A DNA stretch of 29,560 bases from Lonsdalea britannica (GCF_946477055.1 NZ_CAMKXG010000010.1:1-29560), one strand, 5' to 3'. Numbered from the stretch's first letter, positions 1-10,989 are shown. The notes: generated by a model not told the origin, from the letters alone. Numbers and translations are program-made.

Positions 1-59
1 AAGTCAACGACTTTCTTCGTTTTTCTTCGACTGTCACCGCATCGCGTTGTCCGCTGTGC

Positions 60-130
60 CGTGTCAGTGAGAGCGCATTATAGGGACTTCCTTTCAGCCC
101 GCAACCGGTATTTATCACAAATTTTATCGT
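60..130 (-). promoter_or_regulatory. rRNA operon P1 promoter (divergent from purH)
   Basis: Read leftward, the sequence has TATAAT (82-77), a 16-nt spacer and TTGCGG (104-99), followed by a GC-rich discriminator GCGCTCTC and CACTGACACGG. This is the layout of E. coli rrn P1 promoters (16-nt spacer, start 9 nt after the -10, here near 68). An AT-rich stretch at about 105-127 sits where the UP element should be. A 15-bp G...C site at 133-147, inside TTTGCTG/CAGCAAA inverted arms, lies near -72, where Fis site I would be. TTGACT at 7-2 fits the -35 of P2, whose -10 is off the window. In E. coli rrnE diverges from purH in the same way. The rRNA genes themselves are outside the window, so their presence is inferred. 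Confidence 0.85.
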
Positions 131-180
131 TTGCTGCATTCCACAGCAAAAGGCCGCCTTATACCTTTTTTTGCACAGAA

Positions 181-189
181 TTATCCACA
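181..189 (+). promoter_or_regulatory. DnaA-box consensus sequence
   Basis: TTATCCACA is a perfect DnaA-box 9-mer. It stands alone in the rrn-purH intergenic region, next to AT-rich DNA. A perfect 9-mer can occur by chance in a genome, so a regulatory role is only possible. Confidence 0.4.
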
Positions 190-221
190 GATGTGGCAAA
201 CGCTGAAATTTGACAAGCATC

Positions 222-237
222 ACGCAAACGTTTTCGC
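222..237 (+). promoter_or_regulatory. PurR operator of purHD
   Basis: ACGCAAACGTTTTCGC matches the 16-bp PurR palindrome (AnGCAAnCGnTTnCnT) at all but the final base. It lies just upstream of, and abuts, the likely purH -10 element TACAAT (238-243), so a bound repressor with hypoxanthine or guanine would block RNA polymerase. No good -35 is seen at 17-nt spacing. E. coli purHD is a known PurR regulon member. Confidence 0.85.
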
Positions 238-379
238 TACAATTTCCCCCCTGAAAACCGGACCCCGGTTGCGGGGGCATTAGCTGAATATTCATCTCAA
301 CGCCCTGACTTAAGCTTTTAATCAGCAATATTCACATAACGCTCTCTGAATACGAACCTAGCCAAGGGATCACATCATC

Positions 380-1969
380 ATGCAACAACATCGTCCTCTC
401 CGTCGTGCTTTGCTCAGTGTGTCTGACAAAGCCGGTATTGTTGAATTCGCTCAAGCGCTGTCTGAACGTGGCGTGGAGCTACTCTCTACGGGCGGCACCG
501 CACGGCTGCTGGCCGACGCCGGATTACCCGTGACGGAAGTGTCGGATTACACCGGATTTCCAGAGATGATGGACGGACGAGTCAAAACGCTGCATCCCAA
601 AGTTCACGGTGGGATTCTCGGCCGCCGAGGCCAAGACGACGCCATCATGGCGCAACATGATATCCAACCGATAGATATGGTCGTTGTGAACCTTTACCCG
701 TTCGCCCAAACGGTCGCAAAAGAGAACTGCACGTTGGCCGACGCCGTTGAAAATATCGATATCGGCGGACCCACGATGGTGCGTTCAGCCGCCAAGAACC
801 ACAACGATGTCGCCATCGTGGTAAAAAGCAGCGACTATGCCTCTATTATTAATGAGCTGGATACGCACGAAGGATCGCTGACGTACGAAACCCGTTTCGA
901 TCTGGCCATCAAAGCCTTTGAACACACCGCCGCGTACGACAGCATGATCGCCAACTACTTCGGCACCCAGGTTCCGGCCTACCACGGGGATACGTCACGC
1001 CCGGCTGGTAACTTCCCTCGCACGCTGAACCTGAACTTCATCAAAAAGCAGGATATGCGCTACGGGGAGAACAGCCATCAGCAGGCCGCTTTCTATATAG
1101 AAGAAGAGGTAAAGGAAGCGTCAGTCGCCACCGCGACCCAGTTGCAAGGCAAGGCGCTGTCATACAACAACATCGCTGATACCGACGCGGCGCTGGAATG
1201 TGTTAAAGAGTTCGCTGAACCGGCCTGCGTCATTCTTAAACATGCCAACCCTTGCGGTGTCGCCATTGGCGACTCGATTCTCGACGCCTATGAACGCGCC
1301 TACCAAACCGACCCGACGTCAGCATTCGGTGGCATCATCGCGTTCAACCGCGAGTTGGACGAAGCCACTGCACAGGCCATTGTCAGCCGTCAGTTCGTCG
1401 AAGTGATTATCGCGCCTTCGGTCAGCGACGCTGCGCTGCAGGTGACCGCCGCCAAACAAAACGTCCGGGTACTCACCTGCGGACAATGGCAGCAACATAT
1501 TCCCAGCCTTGACTTCAAACGCGTCAACGGCGGTTTACTGGTGCAGGATCGCGACCTTGGCATGGTCGACTCCTCACAATTACGGGTGGTGACGGAACGT
1601 CAGCCCACTGAAGCGGAGCTCCGCGATGCGCTGTTCTGCTGGAAAGTGGCGAAGTTCGTCAAGTCCAACGCCATTGTCTATGCCCGCGACAACATGACCA
1701 TCGGCATAGGCGCAGGACAGATGAGCCGGGTTTATTCCGCCAAGATCGCCGGTATCAAAGCTGAGGATGAAGGACTCGTGGTCGAAGGCTCCGTCATGGC
1801 GTCCGATGCCTTCTTCCCCTTCCGGGATGGCATTGATGCCGCCGCCGCCGTAGGCATTACCTGCGTTATTCAGCCAGGCGGTTCCATCCGCGACGACGAA
1901 GTGATCGCCGCCGCCAATGAGAACGGCATTGCTATGCTATTTACCGACATGCGTCATTTCCGCCATTAA
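380..1969 (+). CDS. purH: Bifunctional AICAR formyltransferase / IMP cyclohydrolase
   Basis: Catalyses the last two steps of de novo IMP synthesis: formyl transfer from 10-formyl-tetrahydrofolate to AICAR, then ring closure to IMP in the cytoplasm. The 529 aa match the E. coli length. The N-terminal MGS-like cyclohydrolase domain (about residues 1-145) has SVSDKAG at 13-19 and [13 protein letters not shown] at 66-78. The C-terminal formyltransferase domain has RYGENSHQ at 227-234 and the KHANPCGVA motif at 287-295, which holds the catalytic Lys-His pair. AAGGGA at 364-369 serves as ribosome site for the ATG at 380. The leader from about 250 holds a short CCCC/GGGG hairpin at 263-277. First gene of a purHD operon under the PurR operator at 222-237. 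Confidence 0.98.
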   Translation: MQQHRPLRRALLSVSDKAGIVEFAQALSERGVELLSTGGTARLLADAGLPVTEVSDYTGFPEMMDGRVKTLHPKVHGGILGRRGQDDAIMAQHDIQPIDMVVVNLYPFAQTVAKENCTLADAVENIDIGGPTMVRSAAKNHNDVAIVVKSSDYASIINELDTHEGSLTYETRFDLAIKAFEHTAAYDSMIANYFGTQVPAYHGDTSRPAGNFPRTLNLNFIKKQDMRYGENSHQQAAFYIEEEVKEASVATATQLQGKALSYNNIADTDAALECVKEFAEPACVILKHANPCGVAIGDSILDAYERAYQTDPTSAFGGIIAFNRELDEATAQAIVSRQFVEVIIAPSVSDAALQVTAAKQNVRVLTCGQWQQHIPSLDFKRVNGGLLVQDRDLGMVDSSQLRVVTERQPTEAELRDALFCWKVAKFVKSNAIVYARDNMTIGIGAGQMSRVYSAKIAGIKAEDEGLVVEGSVMASDAFFPFRDGIDAAAAVGITCVIQPGGSIRDDEVIAAANENGIAMLFTDMRHFRH

Positions 1970-1987
1970 TCCGGAGCAAGACTCACC

Positions 1988-3280
1988 ATGAATATTTTAA
2001 TTATCGGCAACGGCGGGCGCGAACATGCGCTTGGCTGGAAAGCAGCGCAATCTCCCCTGGCGGATAAGGTTTTCGTCGCGCCCGGCAATGCGGGCACCGC
2101 ATTGGAACCGTCGCTGGAAAACATCGACATCGCCGCAACAGATATTCCGGCGCTGGTCGACTTTGCGAAGCAAAACGACATTGGTCTGACTATCGTTGGG
2201 CCCGAAGCGCCGTTGGTCATCGGTATCGTCGATGCTTTCCGTGCAGCGCAACTCCCCATCTTCGGCCCAACTCAGGCCGCGGCGCAGCTCGAAGGTTCTA
2301 AAGCGTTTACTAAAGACTTCCTGGCGCGTCATCATATTCCCACGGCGGAATACCAGAACTTTACCGACATTGAACCAGCCATCGCCTATATCCGCGAGAA
2401 AGGCGCGCCTATCGTCATTAAGGCGGACGGTTTGGCCGCCGGCAAAGGCGTTATCGTCGCCATGACGTTGGAAGAAGCTGAAAATGCCGTGACGGACATG
2501 TTGGCAGGCAACGCATTTGGCGATGCCGGTCACCGCGTCGTCGTCGAGGAGTTCCTGGATGGCGAAGAAGCCAGCTTTATCGTCATGGTCGATGGCGAGC
2601 ACGTGCTGCCAATGGCCACCAGCCAGGATCATAAGCGCGTGGGGGACGGCGACTCCGGCCCCAATACCGGCGGTATGGGGGCGTACTCTCCGGCTCCGGT
2701 CGTCACCGACGAGATCCACCAGCGCGTGATGGACCAGATTATTTGGCCGACCGTACAAGGCATGGCGGCGGAAGGGAACGTCTACACCGGCTTCCTTTAT
2801 GCGGGACTGATGATCTCCGCCGACGGTCAACCCAAGGTCATCGAATTCAACTGCCGCTTCGGCGATCCTGAAACGCAGCCGATTATGCTGCGTATGCGCT
2901 CCGATCTGGTCGCGCTTTGCCTGGCGGCGTGTGATGGCAAACTGGATGAACAGCGTTCTGAGTGGGATGAACGTCCTTCTCTGGGTGTCGTTCTCGCCGC
3001 TGGCGGTTATCCGGCTGATTATCGCAAAGGCGACACCATTTCCGGCCTGAGAACGTCGGAAACGGCAGACGGCAAAGTCTTCCATGCCGGCACGGCGCTG
3101 AAGGGCAATGATGTGGTAACCAACGGTGGACGAGTCCTTTGCGTGACGGCGCTGGGTGCAAGCGTGAAAGACGCTCAGCGTAATGCCTATGCGCTGGCGA
3201 AAGGGATTCGTTGGGAAGGATCTTTCTGTCGTACCGACATCGGTTACCGCGCTATCGACCGGGAACAGTCGCACTCCTGA
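1988..3280 (+). CDS. purD: Phosphoribosylamine-glycine ligase (GAR synthetase)
   Basis: Joins glycine to 5-phosphoribosylamine using ATP, step two of de novo purine synthesis. The 430 aa agree with E. coli PurD (429). The N-terminal domain opens with GNGGREHAL at 7-15. The central ATP-grasp fold has the KADGLAAGKG glycine-rich loop and the metal-binding FNCRFGDPETQ stretch near residue 290. It starts 18 nt after the purH stop with GGAG at 1972-1975, so the two genes form one operon. A long opposite-strand reading frame spans almost the whole gene but looks like a codon-bias shadow. Confidence 0.98.
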   Translation: MNILIIGNGGREHALGWKAAQSPLADKVFVAPGNAGTALEPSLENIDIAATDIPALVDFAKQNDIGLTIVGPEAPLVIGIVDAFRAAQLPIFGPTQAAAQLEGSKAFTKDFLARHHIPTAEYQNFTDIEPAIAYIREKGAPIVIKADGLAAGKGVIVAMTLEEAENAVTDMLAGNAFGDAGHRVVVEEFLDGEEASFIVMVDGEHVLPMATSQDHKRVGDGDSGPNTGGMGAYSPAPVVTDEIHQRVMDQIIWPTVQGMAAEGNVYTGFLYAGLMISADGQPKVIEFNCRFGDPETQPIMLRMRSDLVALCLAACDGKLDEQRSEWDERPSLGVVLAAGGYPADYRKGDTISGLRTSETADGKVFHAGTALKGNDVVTNGGRVLCVTALGASVKDAQRNAYALAKGIRWEGSFCRTDIGYRAIDREQSHS

Positions 3281-3294
3281 TGCCTTAGCATGAT

Positions 3295-3322
3295 GAGTGA
3301 GCCTTCTTGCGGGGGCTCACTC
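3295..3322. terminator. Hairpin between convergent purD and yjaH
   Basis: GAGTGAGCC (3295-3303) pairs perfectly with GGCTCACTC (3314-3322) across a 10-nt loop. Neither side has a proper T tract, so it may be a weak intrinsic terminator or a 3'-end stabilising hairpin for purHD. Confidence 0.5.
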
Positions 3323-3337
3323 TAACTCGCTCCGTTC

Positions 3338-4048
3338 TTAGTCGCTCTGTAGCGAATCTGCCGTGGGTTCCCAACGGCAAAAATCTTCATTGGCGACCAG
3401 CAGAAGCTGCGTCCCTTCAGGCGACTCCAGCCAGGCAATGCTTAACGGTACGGAAGATCGCTGCTGGCGCTGTACTATGCGTTGCGAGGCTCTGCGGTCC
3501 AGACTCGGACGAATGCGTTGACCGTCGCAAGTCACTACCACCCCGTCCTGCCACTGTCCCTGCTTCAATTGAACGTTCCCCGTGCGCATGATGTCGCTCA
3601 TTTCCAAAAGCCTGCCCGCATCAAACTGATACAGCGCGATATCATCATCGGATAACGGCTCGCGGCGATCGGGTAGCTGACGCTGCATATAGCTGACGGC
3701 GCCTTTGGCATCAAAACGCAGACGTACGTCCTCTTTGTCAGGCGCGCTCTTGCTTTGCGTGATTTCACGCACGGCGTTCTGCTGGAATTGGTATCGGGTG
3801 ATTTGGGTGCTGTGGCCATTAAATGGGCTGAAGACCGTCATCAGTGCCGTTTGCTGCTGAGCCGGGTCGTCTTTGCGCCACACGCGCACTACGCCACGGT
3901 CAGAGAGGTATCCCCCGGCATACAACGCGGAGGGTGGCGAGTGGGAGCTACAGGAAACCACCAGGGCGGCTACGCTCCCAATCGCAGTACGTTTAAGAAA
4001 AAGCAAAAGGGGCGAAATCGCCCCTCTGTTCAAACCTTTTCTTAGCAT
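3338..4048 (-). CDS. yjaH: DUF1481 family putative lipoprotein (YjaH-like)
   Basis: Function unknown. The length (up to 236 aa) and place just downstream of hupA match E. coli YjaH, a DUF1481 protein of about 231 aa. The N terminus has a charged start, a hydrophobic run and the lipobox V-V-S-C with Cys33, which predicts a lipoprotein anchored after signal peptidase II cleavage. The rest is polar, with no motif I can assign. The first possible ATG (4048) lies only 5 nt past the hupA stop, and its first ~15 codons coincide with the hupA terminator hairpin. The true start is therefore doubtful; a TTG at codon 15 (4006) would still leave a short signal peptide. In E. coli zraPSR lies between this gene and purD; here the gene faces purD directly. 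Confidence 0.8.
   Translation of the reverse strand: MLRKGLNRGAISPLLLFLKRTAIGSVAALVVSCSSHSPPSALYAGGYLSDRGVVRVWRKDDPAQQQTALMTVFSPFNGHSTQITRYQFQQNAVREITQSKSAPDKEDVRLRFDAKGAVSYMQRQLPDRREPLSDDDIALYQFDAGRLLEMSDIMRTGNVQLKQGQWQDGVVVTCDGQRIRPSLDRRASQRIVQRQQRSSVPLSIAWLESPEGTQLLLVANEDFCRWEPTADSLQSD
3997..4025 (-). terminator. Intrinsic terminator of hupA
   Basis: On the minus strand AGGGGCG (4025-4019) pairs with CGCCCCT (4014-4008), followed by TTTTGCTTTTTCTT. The strong GC stem plus T tract is a classic Rho-independent terminator, placed 28 nt after the hupA stop. It lies inside the 5' end of the yjaH reading frame. Confidence 0.85.
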
Positions 4049-4052
4049 GCGC

Positions 4053-4325
4053 TTATTTTACAGCGTCTTTCAGTGCTTTACCGGAAACAAATGCAGGCAC
4101 GTTGGCAGCTGCGATTTTGATTTCTTTACCCGTCTGCGGGTTGCGGCCAGTGCGCTCATTACGATGATTGACTTTGAAAGTACCAAAACCAACTAATTGT
4201 ACTGCATCACCTTCTTTCAGAGACTCAGTAATTGCCGCCAGAGTAGCTTCCAATGCAGCTTTAGCCTGGGTCTTGGAAAGGTCAGCCTTGTCAGCAATTA
4301 CATCAATCAGTTGAGTCTTATTCAT
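4053..4325 (-). CDS. hupA: DNA-binding protein HU-alpha
   Basis: Small nucleoid protein that bends and compacts DNA without strong sequence preference, working as a homodimer or with HU-beta. The 90 aa equal the E. coli HupA length. The N-terminal helical dimerisation part (about 1-45) is followed by the DNA-binding beta arm, with [12 protein letters not shown] and the intercalating proline. The ATG has AAGGA 6 nt upstream. The gene has its own strong terminator. The 185-nt gap to yjaG must hold its promoters, but I could not place a convincing -35/-10 pair there. Confidence 0.98.
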   Translation of the reverse strand: MNKTQLIDVIADKADLSKTQAKAALEATLAAITESLKEGDAVQLVGFGTFKVNHRNERTGRNPQTGKEIKIAAANVPAFVSGKALKDAVK

Positions 4326-4481
4326 AAGTTATCCTTACAGTGTGTTTATCGCTTGCTAAGCATCGAGTGCGACGGAAATGCCATTAAAGCACTCTCCTGC
4401 ATATACGCACCGACAGCCACTTTTTTTACGCCCCCCAAATGTAGACCAGACGGGGTGCGGTGTGAAGCCCTTAGAGCGGCC

Positions 4482-4497
4482 ATTTAAGACCTTAAAT
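4482..4497. repeat. Short palindrome downstream of yjaG
   Basis: ATTTAAG and CTTAAAT form perfect 7-bp arms around a 2-nt centre in the yjaG-hupA gap. No T tract follows. It could be a weak operator or a transcript-end hairpin; no role can be assigned. Confidence 0.3.
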
Positions 4498-4510
4498 CAC
4501 GTTTTACCGG

Positions 4511-5101
4511 TTATTGATATAAATTTATCCCAATATTGCTGCTTCCCGCCTCGCGCAGGTCGGCGCGAAGACCTTTGATCAGCTCGATATCACGCTCTTC
4601 ACAGGCCGCCAACAGGCGGAAGATCTCCCACTGGAGATCCCATTCCTCTTCAATTGCAGGAATGACGTTGAGTTCCTCATCCGTCATTTCTCTGCCAGCC
4701 TGAGTCATCTCCAACATCGCTACCGTTCTAATGGAGGTTTCACTAATCACGATAGCATGCGACAGCGTTTCACCGCTCAGGCGAGAGTGAACTAACTCCC
4801 CTAAAGCGATACAAGCATCTATCGCTGGATAGACCCCGTAAAGATCATAGTCGTCAGCGGATGGAACCGCATCCTCCAGCTTTTCCAACTGAAGGTCAAA
4901 GTTAACCTTAGCATCTTTGACCACCAGTGTTTCCCAAATCAGATCGAGGATGCGACGGTATACCTGCGCATCGCCAAATTCCGTCTGGCGGCAGAACTCA
5001 TGGTAGTTGGGATACATGCGTTCACAGAGGCTCGCCATGAAAGTGACATGCTGCCAGCTTTCCAGTTTCTCCAGACGCAAATGAATGGGATTACGTAACA
5101 T
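4511..5101 (-). CDS. yjaG: DUF416 family protein (YjaG-like)
   Basis: Conserved gamma-proteobacterial protein of unknown function. The 196 aa and the position between hupA and nfi match E. coli YjaG. The sequence is soluble, helical and acidic, with no signal peptide or membrane segment. Recognisable stretches are the N-terminal LRLEKLESWQHVTFMASLCE and a tryptophan-rich acidic part near residue 155. It starts 89 nt after the nfi stop, so it may be read together with nudC-hemE-nfi or from a weak promoter of its own in that gap. Confidence 0.9.
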   Translation of the reverse strand: MLRNPIHLRLEKLESWQHVTFMASLCERMYPNYHEFCRQTEFGDAQVYRRILDLIWETLVVKDAKVNFDLQLEKLEDAVPSADDYDLYGVYPAIDACIALGELVHSRLSGETLSHAIVISETSIRTVAMLEMTQAGREMTDEELNVIPAIEEEWDLQWEIFRLLAACEERDIELIKGLRADLREAGSSNIGINLYQ

Positions 5102-5190
5102 GTTTTATCTCTAACGTGACGGACCGCAGTGTAGCCAAAAACGGCCAGCGGCCCTATTCCTGAATTCCTAAAAAACGCTGGCGCGATTAT

Positions 5191-5868
5191 CTACAGTGTT
5201 TGCTGATGTTGCCAGCGCTGAAATGCAATTCGGTTTGACGCCGCCGCGTCGGCCCAACGCGTGGGCTCCGGCAAGCGGTAGCCGCGCGTGCAGCGTTTCA
5301 CCCACAACAACGCCGTTTCCAAACCGACCCGATGCCCGGTTGAGACAAACAGCGGGTTGCAGCGTAATTTACTGCGCCATACCCAGCCAATCTGTTCGCC
5401 TTTGTCCATCAGCGGCTGCTGACTGTCGACGTCGGCATCCAGCGCAGCATACTGACCACACAGACGGCGTTTGGCCACGCCGATGGTGGGCACGTCGACC
5501 ATCAGCCCAAAATGGCTGGCGACGCCCAGGCGGCGAGGATGGGAAATACCATGACCGTCCACGAACAGCAGATCCGGTGAGTGACGCAGTGATTTCCACG
5601 CTGCCATCAGCGCGGGGGCCTCGCGAAAAGAGAGCAATCCCGGGATATAAGGCATCGTCGTCGGGATACGCGCGATCTGATACTCCACCAGCTCAAGCGA
5701 CGGATACGCCAATACGGCTATCGCCGCCCGGGTCACCGTGCCCTCCTGCTCAAACCCGACGTCCGCACCGCCAATCAATGCTGGCTGTTCGAACGGGAGC
5801 GCATCATGACGGACGACCTGAGCCGCCTTGATTAACTGTTCAGCCCGTAAAGACTGAGTGTCAATCAT
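5191..5868 (-). CDS. nfi: Endonuclease V (deoxyinosine 3'-endonuclease)
   Basis: Nicks DNA one base 3' of deoxyinosine and other deaminated bases to start their repair. From the ATG at 5868 the protein is 225 aa, close to the E. coli 223. The catalytic acids of the family are visible: Asp36 in GGADVGF, Glu83 in [12 protein letters not shown] and Asp104 in [13 protein letters not shown]. Tyr74 in PYIPG is the wedge residue. A longer in-frame reading reaches 6177 but only adds unrelated sequence overlapping hemE. The chosen ATG overlaps the hemE stop as ATGA, which suggests translational coupling. Confidence 0.96.
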   Translation of the reverse strand: MIDTQSLRAEQLIKAAQVVRHDALPFEQPALIGGADVGFEQEGTVTRAAIAVLAYPSLELVEYQIARIPTTMPYIPGLLSFREAPALMAAWKSLRHSPDLLFVDGHGISHPRRLGVASHFGLMVDVPTIGVAKRRLCGQYAALDADVDSQQPLMDKGEQIGWVWRSKLRCNPLFVSTGHRVGLETALLWVKRCTRGYRLPEPTRWADAAASNRIAFQRWQHQQTL

Positions 5869-6938
5869 GCCTTCTCCTGATGATAAGGCCGGGACAGGCG
5901 ATGTACTGCGTCCACGAATGCTCCGGCGTGTTCCGGCGGTACATCCTGATGGATGCCGTGACCGAGGTTGAAAACGTGGCCATTGCCCGGACCAAAACTT
6001 TCCAAAATGGTGCTCACTTCCTGTTCGATACGAGCTGGCGGAGCATAGAGCATGGACGGGTCCATATTGCCCTGCAGCGCAACCTTGTCGCCCACACGAC
6101 GCCGAGCGTCGGCGATATCCGTTGTCCAATCCAGACCCAGCGCGTCGCAGCCTGTTTCGACCATCGCTTCCAGCCACTGTCCGCCGCCTTTGGTGAACAG
6201 CGTCACCGGCACGCGGCGGCCCTCATGCTCGCGCAGCAAACCATCGACGATCTTGTGCATGTAGTGCAGCGAAAATTCGCGATAGTCACGACCGCTGAGC
6301 GCGCCGCCCCAGGTATCGAAAATCATGACCGCCTGAGCGCCCGCTTTGATCTGTGCGTTCAGGTAAAGGATGACGCTGTCCGCCAGCTTATCCAGCAACA
6401 GATGCAGCGTGCGCGGTTCAGCGAACAGCATCTTTTTGATAACGGTAAACGCTTTGCTGCTGCCACCTTCGACCATATAGGTCGCCAGCGTCCACGGACT
6501 GCCGGAGAAACCAATCAGCGGGACTTCGCCCGCCAGATGACGACGGATGGTGCGTACGGCGTTCATCACGTAGCCCAGTTCCTGTTCCGGGTCGGGGATC
6601 GGCAGCGCCGCGACCTCGGCATGGCTTCTTAACGGATGACGAAAACGCGGACCTTCGCCCGCTTCAAAATAGAGTCCCAATCCCATCGCATCGGGGATCG
6701 TCAGAATATCGGAGAACAGAATGGCTGCGTCCAGCGCATAGCGTCGCAGCGGCTGCAGCGTCACTTCGCACGCCAGCTCGGCATTCTTGCACAACGACAT
6801 GAAATCTCCGGCCTGAGCGCGCGTCGCTTTATATTCCGGCAGATAACGCCCCGCCTGACGCATCATCCAAACGGGCGTGACATCAACAGGCTGACGTAAT
6901 AGAGCGCGTAAATAGCGATCGTTTTTAAGGTCGGTCAT
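5865..6938 (-). CDS. hemE: Uroporphyrinogen III decarboxylase
   Basis: Removes four carboxyl groups from uroporphyrinogen III to give coproporphyrinogen III in cytosolic heme synthesis; it needs no cofactor. The 357 aa compare with 354 in E. coli. The N-terminal [12 protein letters not shown] (25-36) supplies the substrate-binding Arg27 and Arg31. Asp77 in [13 protein letters not shown] is the essential aspartate. [17 protein letters not shown] and [10 protein letters not shown] are also family signatures. AAGGAAAAG precedes the ATG. It lies 115 nt after nudC and overlaps nfi by 4 nt. A perfect 7-bp hairpin (6954-6972) sits just upstream of its ribosome site. Confidence 0.98.
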   Translation of the reverse strand: MTDLKNDRYLRALLRQPVDVTPVWMMRQAGRYLPEYKATRAQAGDFMSLCKNAELACEVTLQPLRRYALDAAILFSDILTIPDAMGLGLYFEAGEGPRFRHPLRSHAEVAALPIPDPEQELGYVMNAVRTIRRHLAGEVPLIGFSGSPWTLATYMVEGGSSKAFTVIKKMLFAEPRTLHLLLDKLADSVILYLNAQIKAGAQAVMIFDTWGGALSGRDYREFSLHYMHKIVDGLLREHEGRRVPVTLFTKGGGQWLEAMVETGCDALGLDWTTDIADARRRVGDKVALQGNMDPSMLYAPPARIEQEVSTILESFGPGNGHVFNLGHGIHQDVPPEHAGAFVDAVHRLSRPYHQEKA

Positions 6939-6953
6939 GATCTTTTCCTTTTG

Positions 6954-6972
6954 GCGCCTGAACGGCAGGCGC
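6954..6972 (-). other. Hairpin in hemE leader
   Basis: GCGCCTG and CAGGCGC pair perfectly around a 5-nt loop, about 10 nt upstream of the hemE ribosome site. No T tract follows, so it is not a classic terminator for nudC. Confidence 0.4.
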
Positions 6973-7053
6973 GTAGGTCGCTGTGGTCTGGGTATTTCAG
7001 GCGGCAGTGTAGCGGGTTGACTTCCCTCAGGCTACACGCATGACGCAGACGGA

Positions 7054-7827
7054 TTAGCCGTCGGCTTCTCGGCACATCACCACCGTATCTTCTATCAGTC
7101 GGCGCGCCACGGTTCCCGGCGGCGGCAGGATCGGCAGCTTGTCGTAACGGAACCAGGCGGCATCGCGGAGCTCGGACGGATCGTGACGCAGTTCGCCGTC
7201 GGCATACTCCGCAATATAGGCCATCATCAGAGAATGGGGGAACGGCCAGGGCTGAGAACTGACATATTGCAGGTTTTTAATGCGAATATTGCTCTCTTCC
7301 ATGACTTCTCTGGCCACAGCTTGTTCGAGCGTTTCACCCAGCTCGACAAACCCGGCCAACGCGGTGTACATGTTGCCCCGGTGACGGACATGCTGCGCCA
7401 GCAAAATCTCAGTACCACGACGAATCGCCACGATGACGCAGGGCGCAATCTGCGGATAGTAACGTTCCCGGCAGTGACCACACAGGCAGGCCAGCTCGGT
7501 TTTACTGTGGTGCATCTCATGACCACAGTAGCCGCAGAAACGGTGGGCGCGATAAAAATCGGCCAGCTGAATTCCCCGGCCCGCCAGTTGGAATAACCCG
7601 CTTTCCACATCCAGCAGTTGACGCAGCGATCCCATCTCTTCGGCCATGGTCTGACGCACCAGCCAGACAGGCTCCCCCTGCCATTCGCCAATCCGGCGGG
7701 CGGCGCATGCTTTCAGTCCCCATTGGGTGGAAGAACCGTGCGGCAGTCTCCCCTCAGGCAACCAAATCTGATTATTCTCGCCGACAACCCACCAGCCGAG
7801 CTCTTCACCTGTTAACGTTACTTCCAT
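7054..7827 (-). CDS. nudC: NAD-capped RNA hydrolase / NADH pyrophosphatase
   Basis: Cleaves the pyrophosphate of NADH and removes the NAD cap from the 5' end of RNAs. The 257 aa equal E. coli NudC. The zinc ribbon uses Cys98, Cys101, Cys116 and Cys119, with one extra Cys114. The Nudix box spans 159-181 (G5xE7xREVMEE) with Glu174, Glu177 and Glu178 for metal binding. The glycine normally near its end is Asn180 here (EESNI). SQPWPFPHS follows, the signature that separates NADH pyrophosphatases from other Nudix enzymes. A GAAGAG stretch just before the ATG may act as ribosome site. Divergent from the thi operon, leading the nudC-hemE-nfi group. Confidence 0.97.
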   Translation of the reverse strand: MEVTLTGEELGWWVVGENNQIWLPEGRLPHGSSTQWGLKACAARRIGEWQGEPVWLVRQTMAEEMGSLRQLLDVESGLFQLAGRGIQLADFYRAHRFCGYCGHEMHHSKTELACLCGHCRERYYPQIAPCVIVAIRRGTEILLAQHVRHRGNMYTALAGFVELGETLEQAVAREVMEESNIRIKNLQYVSSQPWPFPHSLMMAYIAEYADGELRHDPSELRDAAWFRYDKLPILPPPGTVARRLIEDTVVMCREADG

Positions 7828-8140
7828 CTCTTCTATCGCCCTCTGTCACCGAGTCTATGGCTATGATGTGTAGATATAGACAACATTAATGCATATAAAT
7901 CAGACGCTCTACGCTTTAGCACCATACCATGCCATAGAAACTCGTTCCGCAGTTCTGTCTCCTCGCCGCGTTCAGCCCGCAATAGTGTTTTTCAATGAAA
8001 TTCCCCTCAGGGAGGACGATTTATCGCACATTTCGCGAAAAATAAGGCCACTGTCAGCAACAGGCATTTTCTATCGTCTTAACGCTTGATGTCCTACAAC
8101 AGACGTGCGCGTTGTCTTCACCTAACGCCGTTCTCCGCCT
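7828..8140. other. Gene-free spacer where rsd would be expected
   Basis: In E. coli the anti-sigma70 gene rsd sits between nudC and thiC on the thiC strand. Here the 600-nt gap holds only the thiC promoter and riboswitch at its right end. A 66-codon frame at 7889-8089 shows no Rsd-like sequence. I see no other gene, repeat or RNA in this stretch. Confidence 0.6.
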
Positions 8141-8169
8141 TTGACAGCGACACATTGCCAGCATAGAGT
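8141..8169 (+). promoter_or_regulatory. Sigma70 promoter of the thiC operon
   Basis: TTGACA (8141-8146), a 17-nt spacer and TAGAGT (8164-8169) predict a start near 8176, about 30 nt before the riboswitch. A consensus -35 and correct spacing make this the best promoter in the gap. Confidence 0.75.
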
Positions 8170-8205
8170 GTAGGCGATTGACCTCGCCCAGCGCATCGGG
8201 CGTTA

Positions 8206-10343
<2,138 letters not shown>

Positions 10344-10344
<1 letters not shown>

Positions 10345-10988
10345 TGAACGCCCCCCTGCTTGCTTTCCCCGCAGTGGAATCACGACTAGGGCTCTACCCA
10401 GTGGTCGACAGCGTTGAGTGGATCGAACGACTGCTCCGAGTGGGTGTGAAAACGCTTCAACTGCGGATCAAAGACCAGCCGGACGATCGGGTTGAGGCCG
10501 CCGTGATTCAAACGATCGCGCTCGCCCGTCGCTATCAGGCACGCCTGTTCATCAACGATCACTGGCAGCTGGCCGTGAAACATCAGGCCTACGGCGTCCA
10601 TCTAGGCCAGGAGGATCTGGATACCGCCGATCTGCAGGCGATCCGCCGCGCCGGACTCCGGCTGGGGGTTTCTACCCATGATGATCACGAGCTGGCGCGC
10701 GCCGTCGCTATCGCCCCGTCCTACATCGCGCTGGGCCATATTTTCCCAACCCGGACCAAAGAGATGCCGTCAGCGCCGCAGGGACTGGCCGAACTGGCGC
10801 GTCATATCAGTGAACTGGCGGGACGCTTTCCCACGGTCGCTATCGGCGGCATCAGCATCGAACGAGTCCCTTCAGTGCTGGCGACAGGCGTCGGCAGCAT
10901 CGCCGTCGTGAGCGCGATTACTCAGGCGGCGGACTGGCGACAGGCGACGGCGACCTTGCTGCGTCTGATCGAAAACCGGGAGGCGTAA
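10344..10988 (+). CDS. thiE: Thiamine-phosphate synthase
   Basis: Joins the pyrimidine diphosphate and thiazole phosphate to give thiamine phosphate. The 214 aa compare with 211 in E. coli. TIM-barrel signatures in order are LYPVVDS at the first strand, [43 protein letters not shown] and VAIGGIS, covering the diphosphate- and phosphate-binding loops. The start ATG shares one base with the thiC stop. GGGAGG near its 3' end (10978-10983) is the ribosome site of thiF, which starts one base after the thiE stop. Confidence 0.97.
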
Positions 10989-10989
10989 C

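Noticed and set aside
1997..3274. A 425-codon minus-strand frame covering purD
   Set aside because: Mirror frame of a GC-rich gene; no ribosome site and no family resemblance, while purD is certain.
4326..4510. Search for a hupA promoter
   Set aside because: Several partial -10-like boxes (TATATG, TTTAAT on the minus strand) occur, but none has a matching -35, so none is reported as a feature.
5869..6177. N-terminal extension of nfi into hemE
   Set aside because: Residues before the ATG at 5868 do not match endonuclease V, and the ATGA overlap with hemE gives a normal 225-aa protein.
7889..8089. A 66-codon plus-strand frame between nudC and thiC
   Set aside because: No ribosome site, no resemblance to Rsd or any family I know, and it lies upstream of the thiC promoter.
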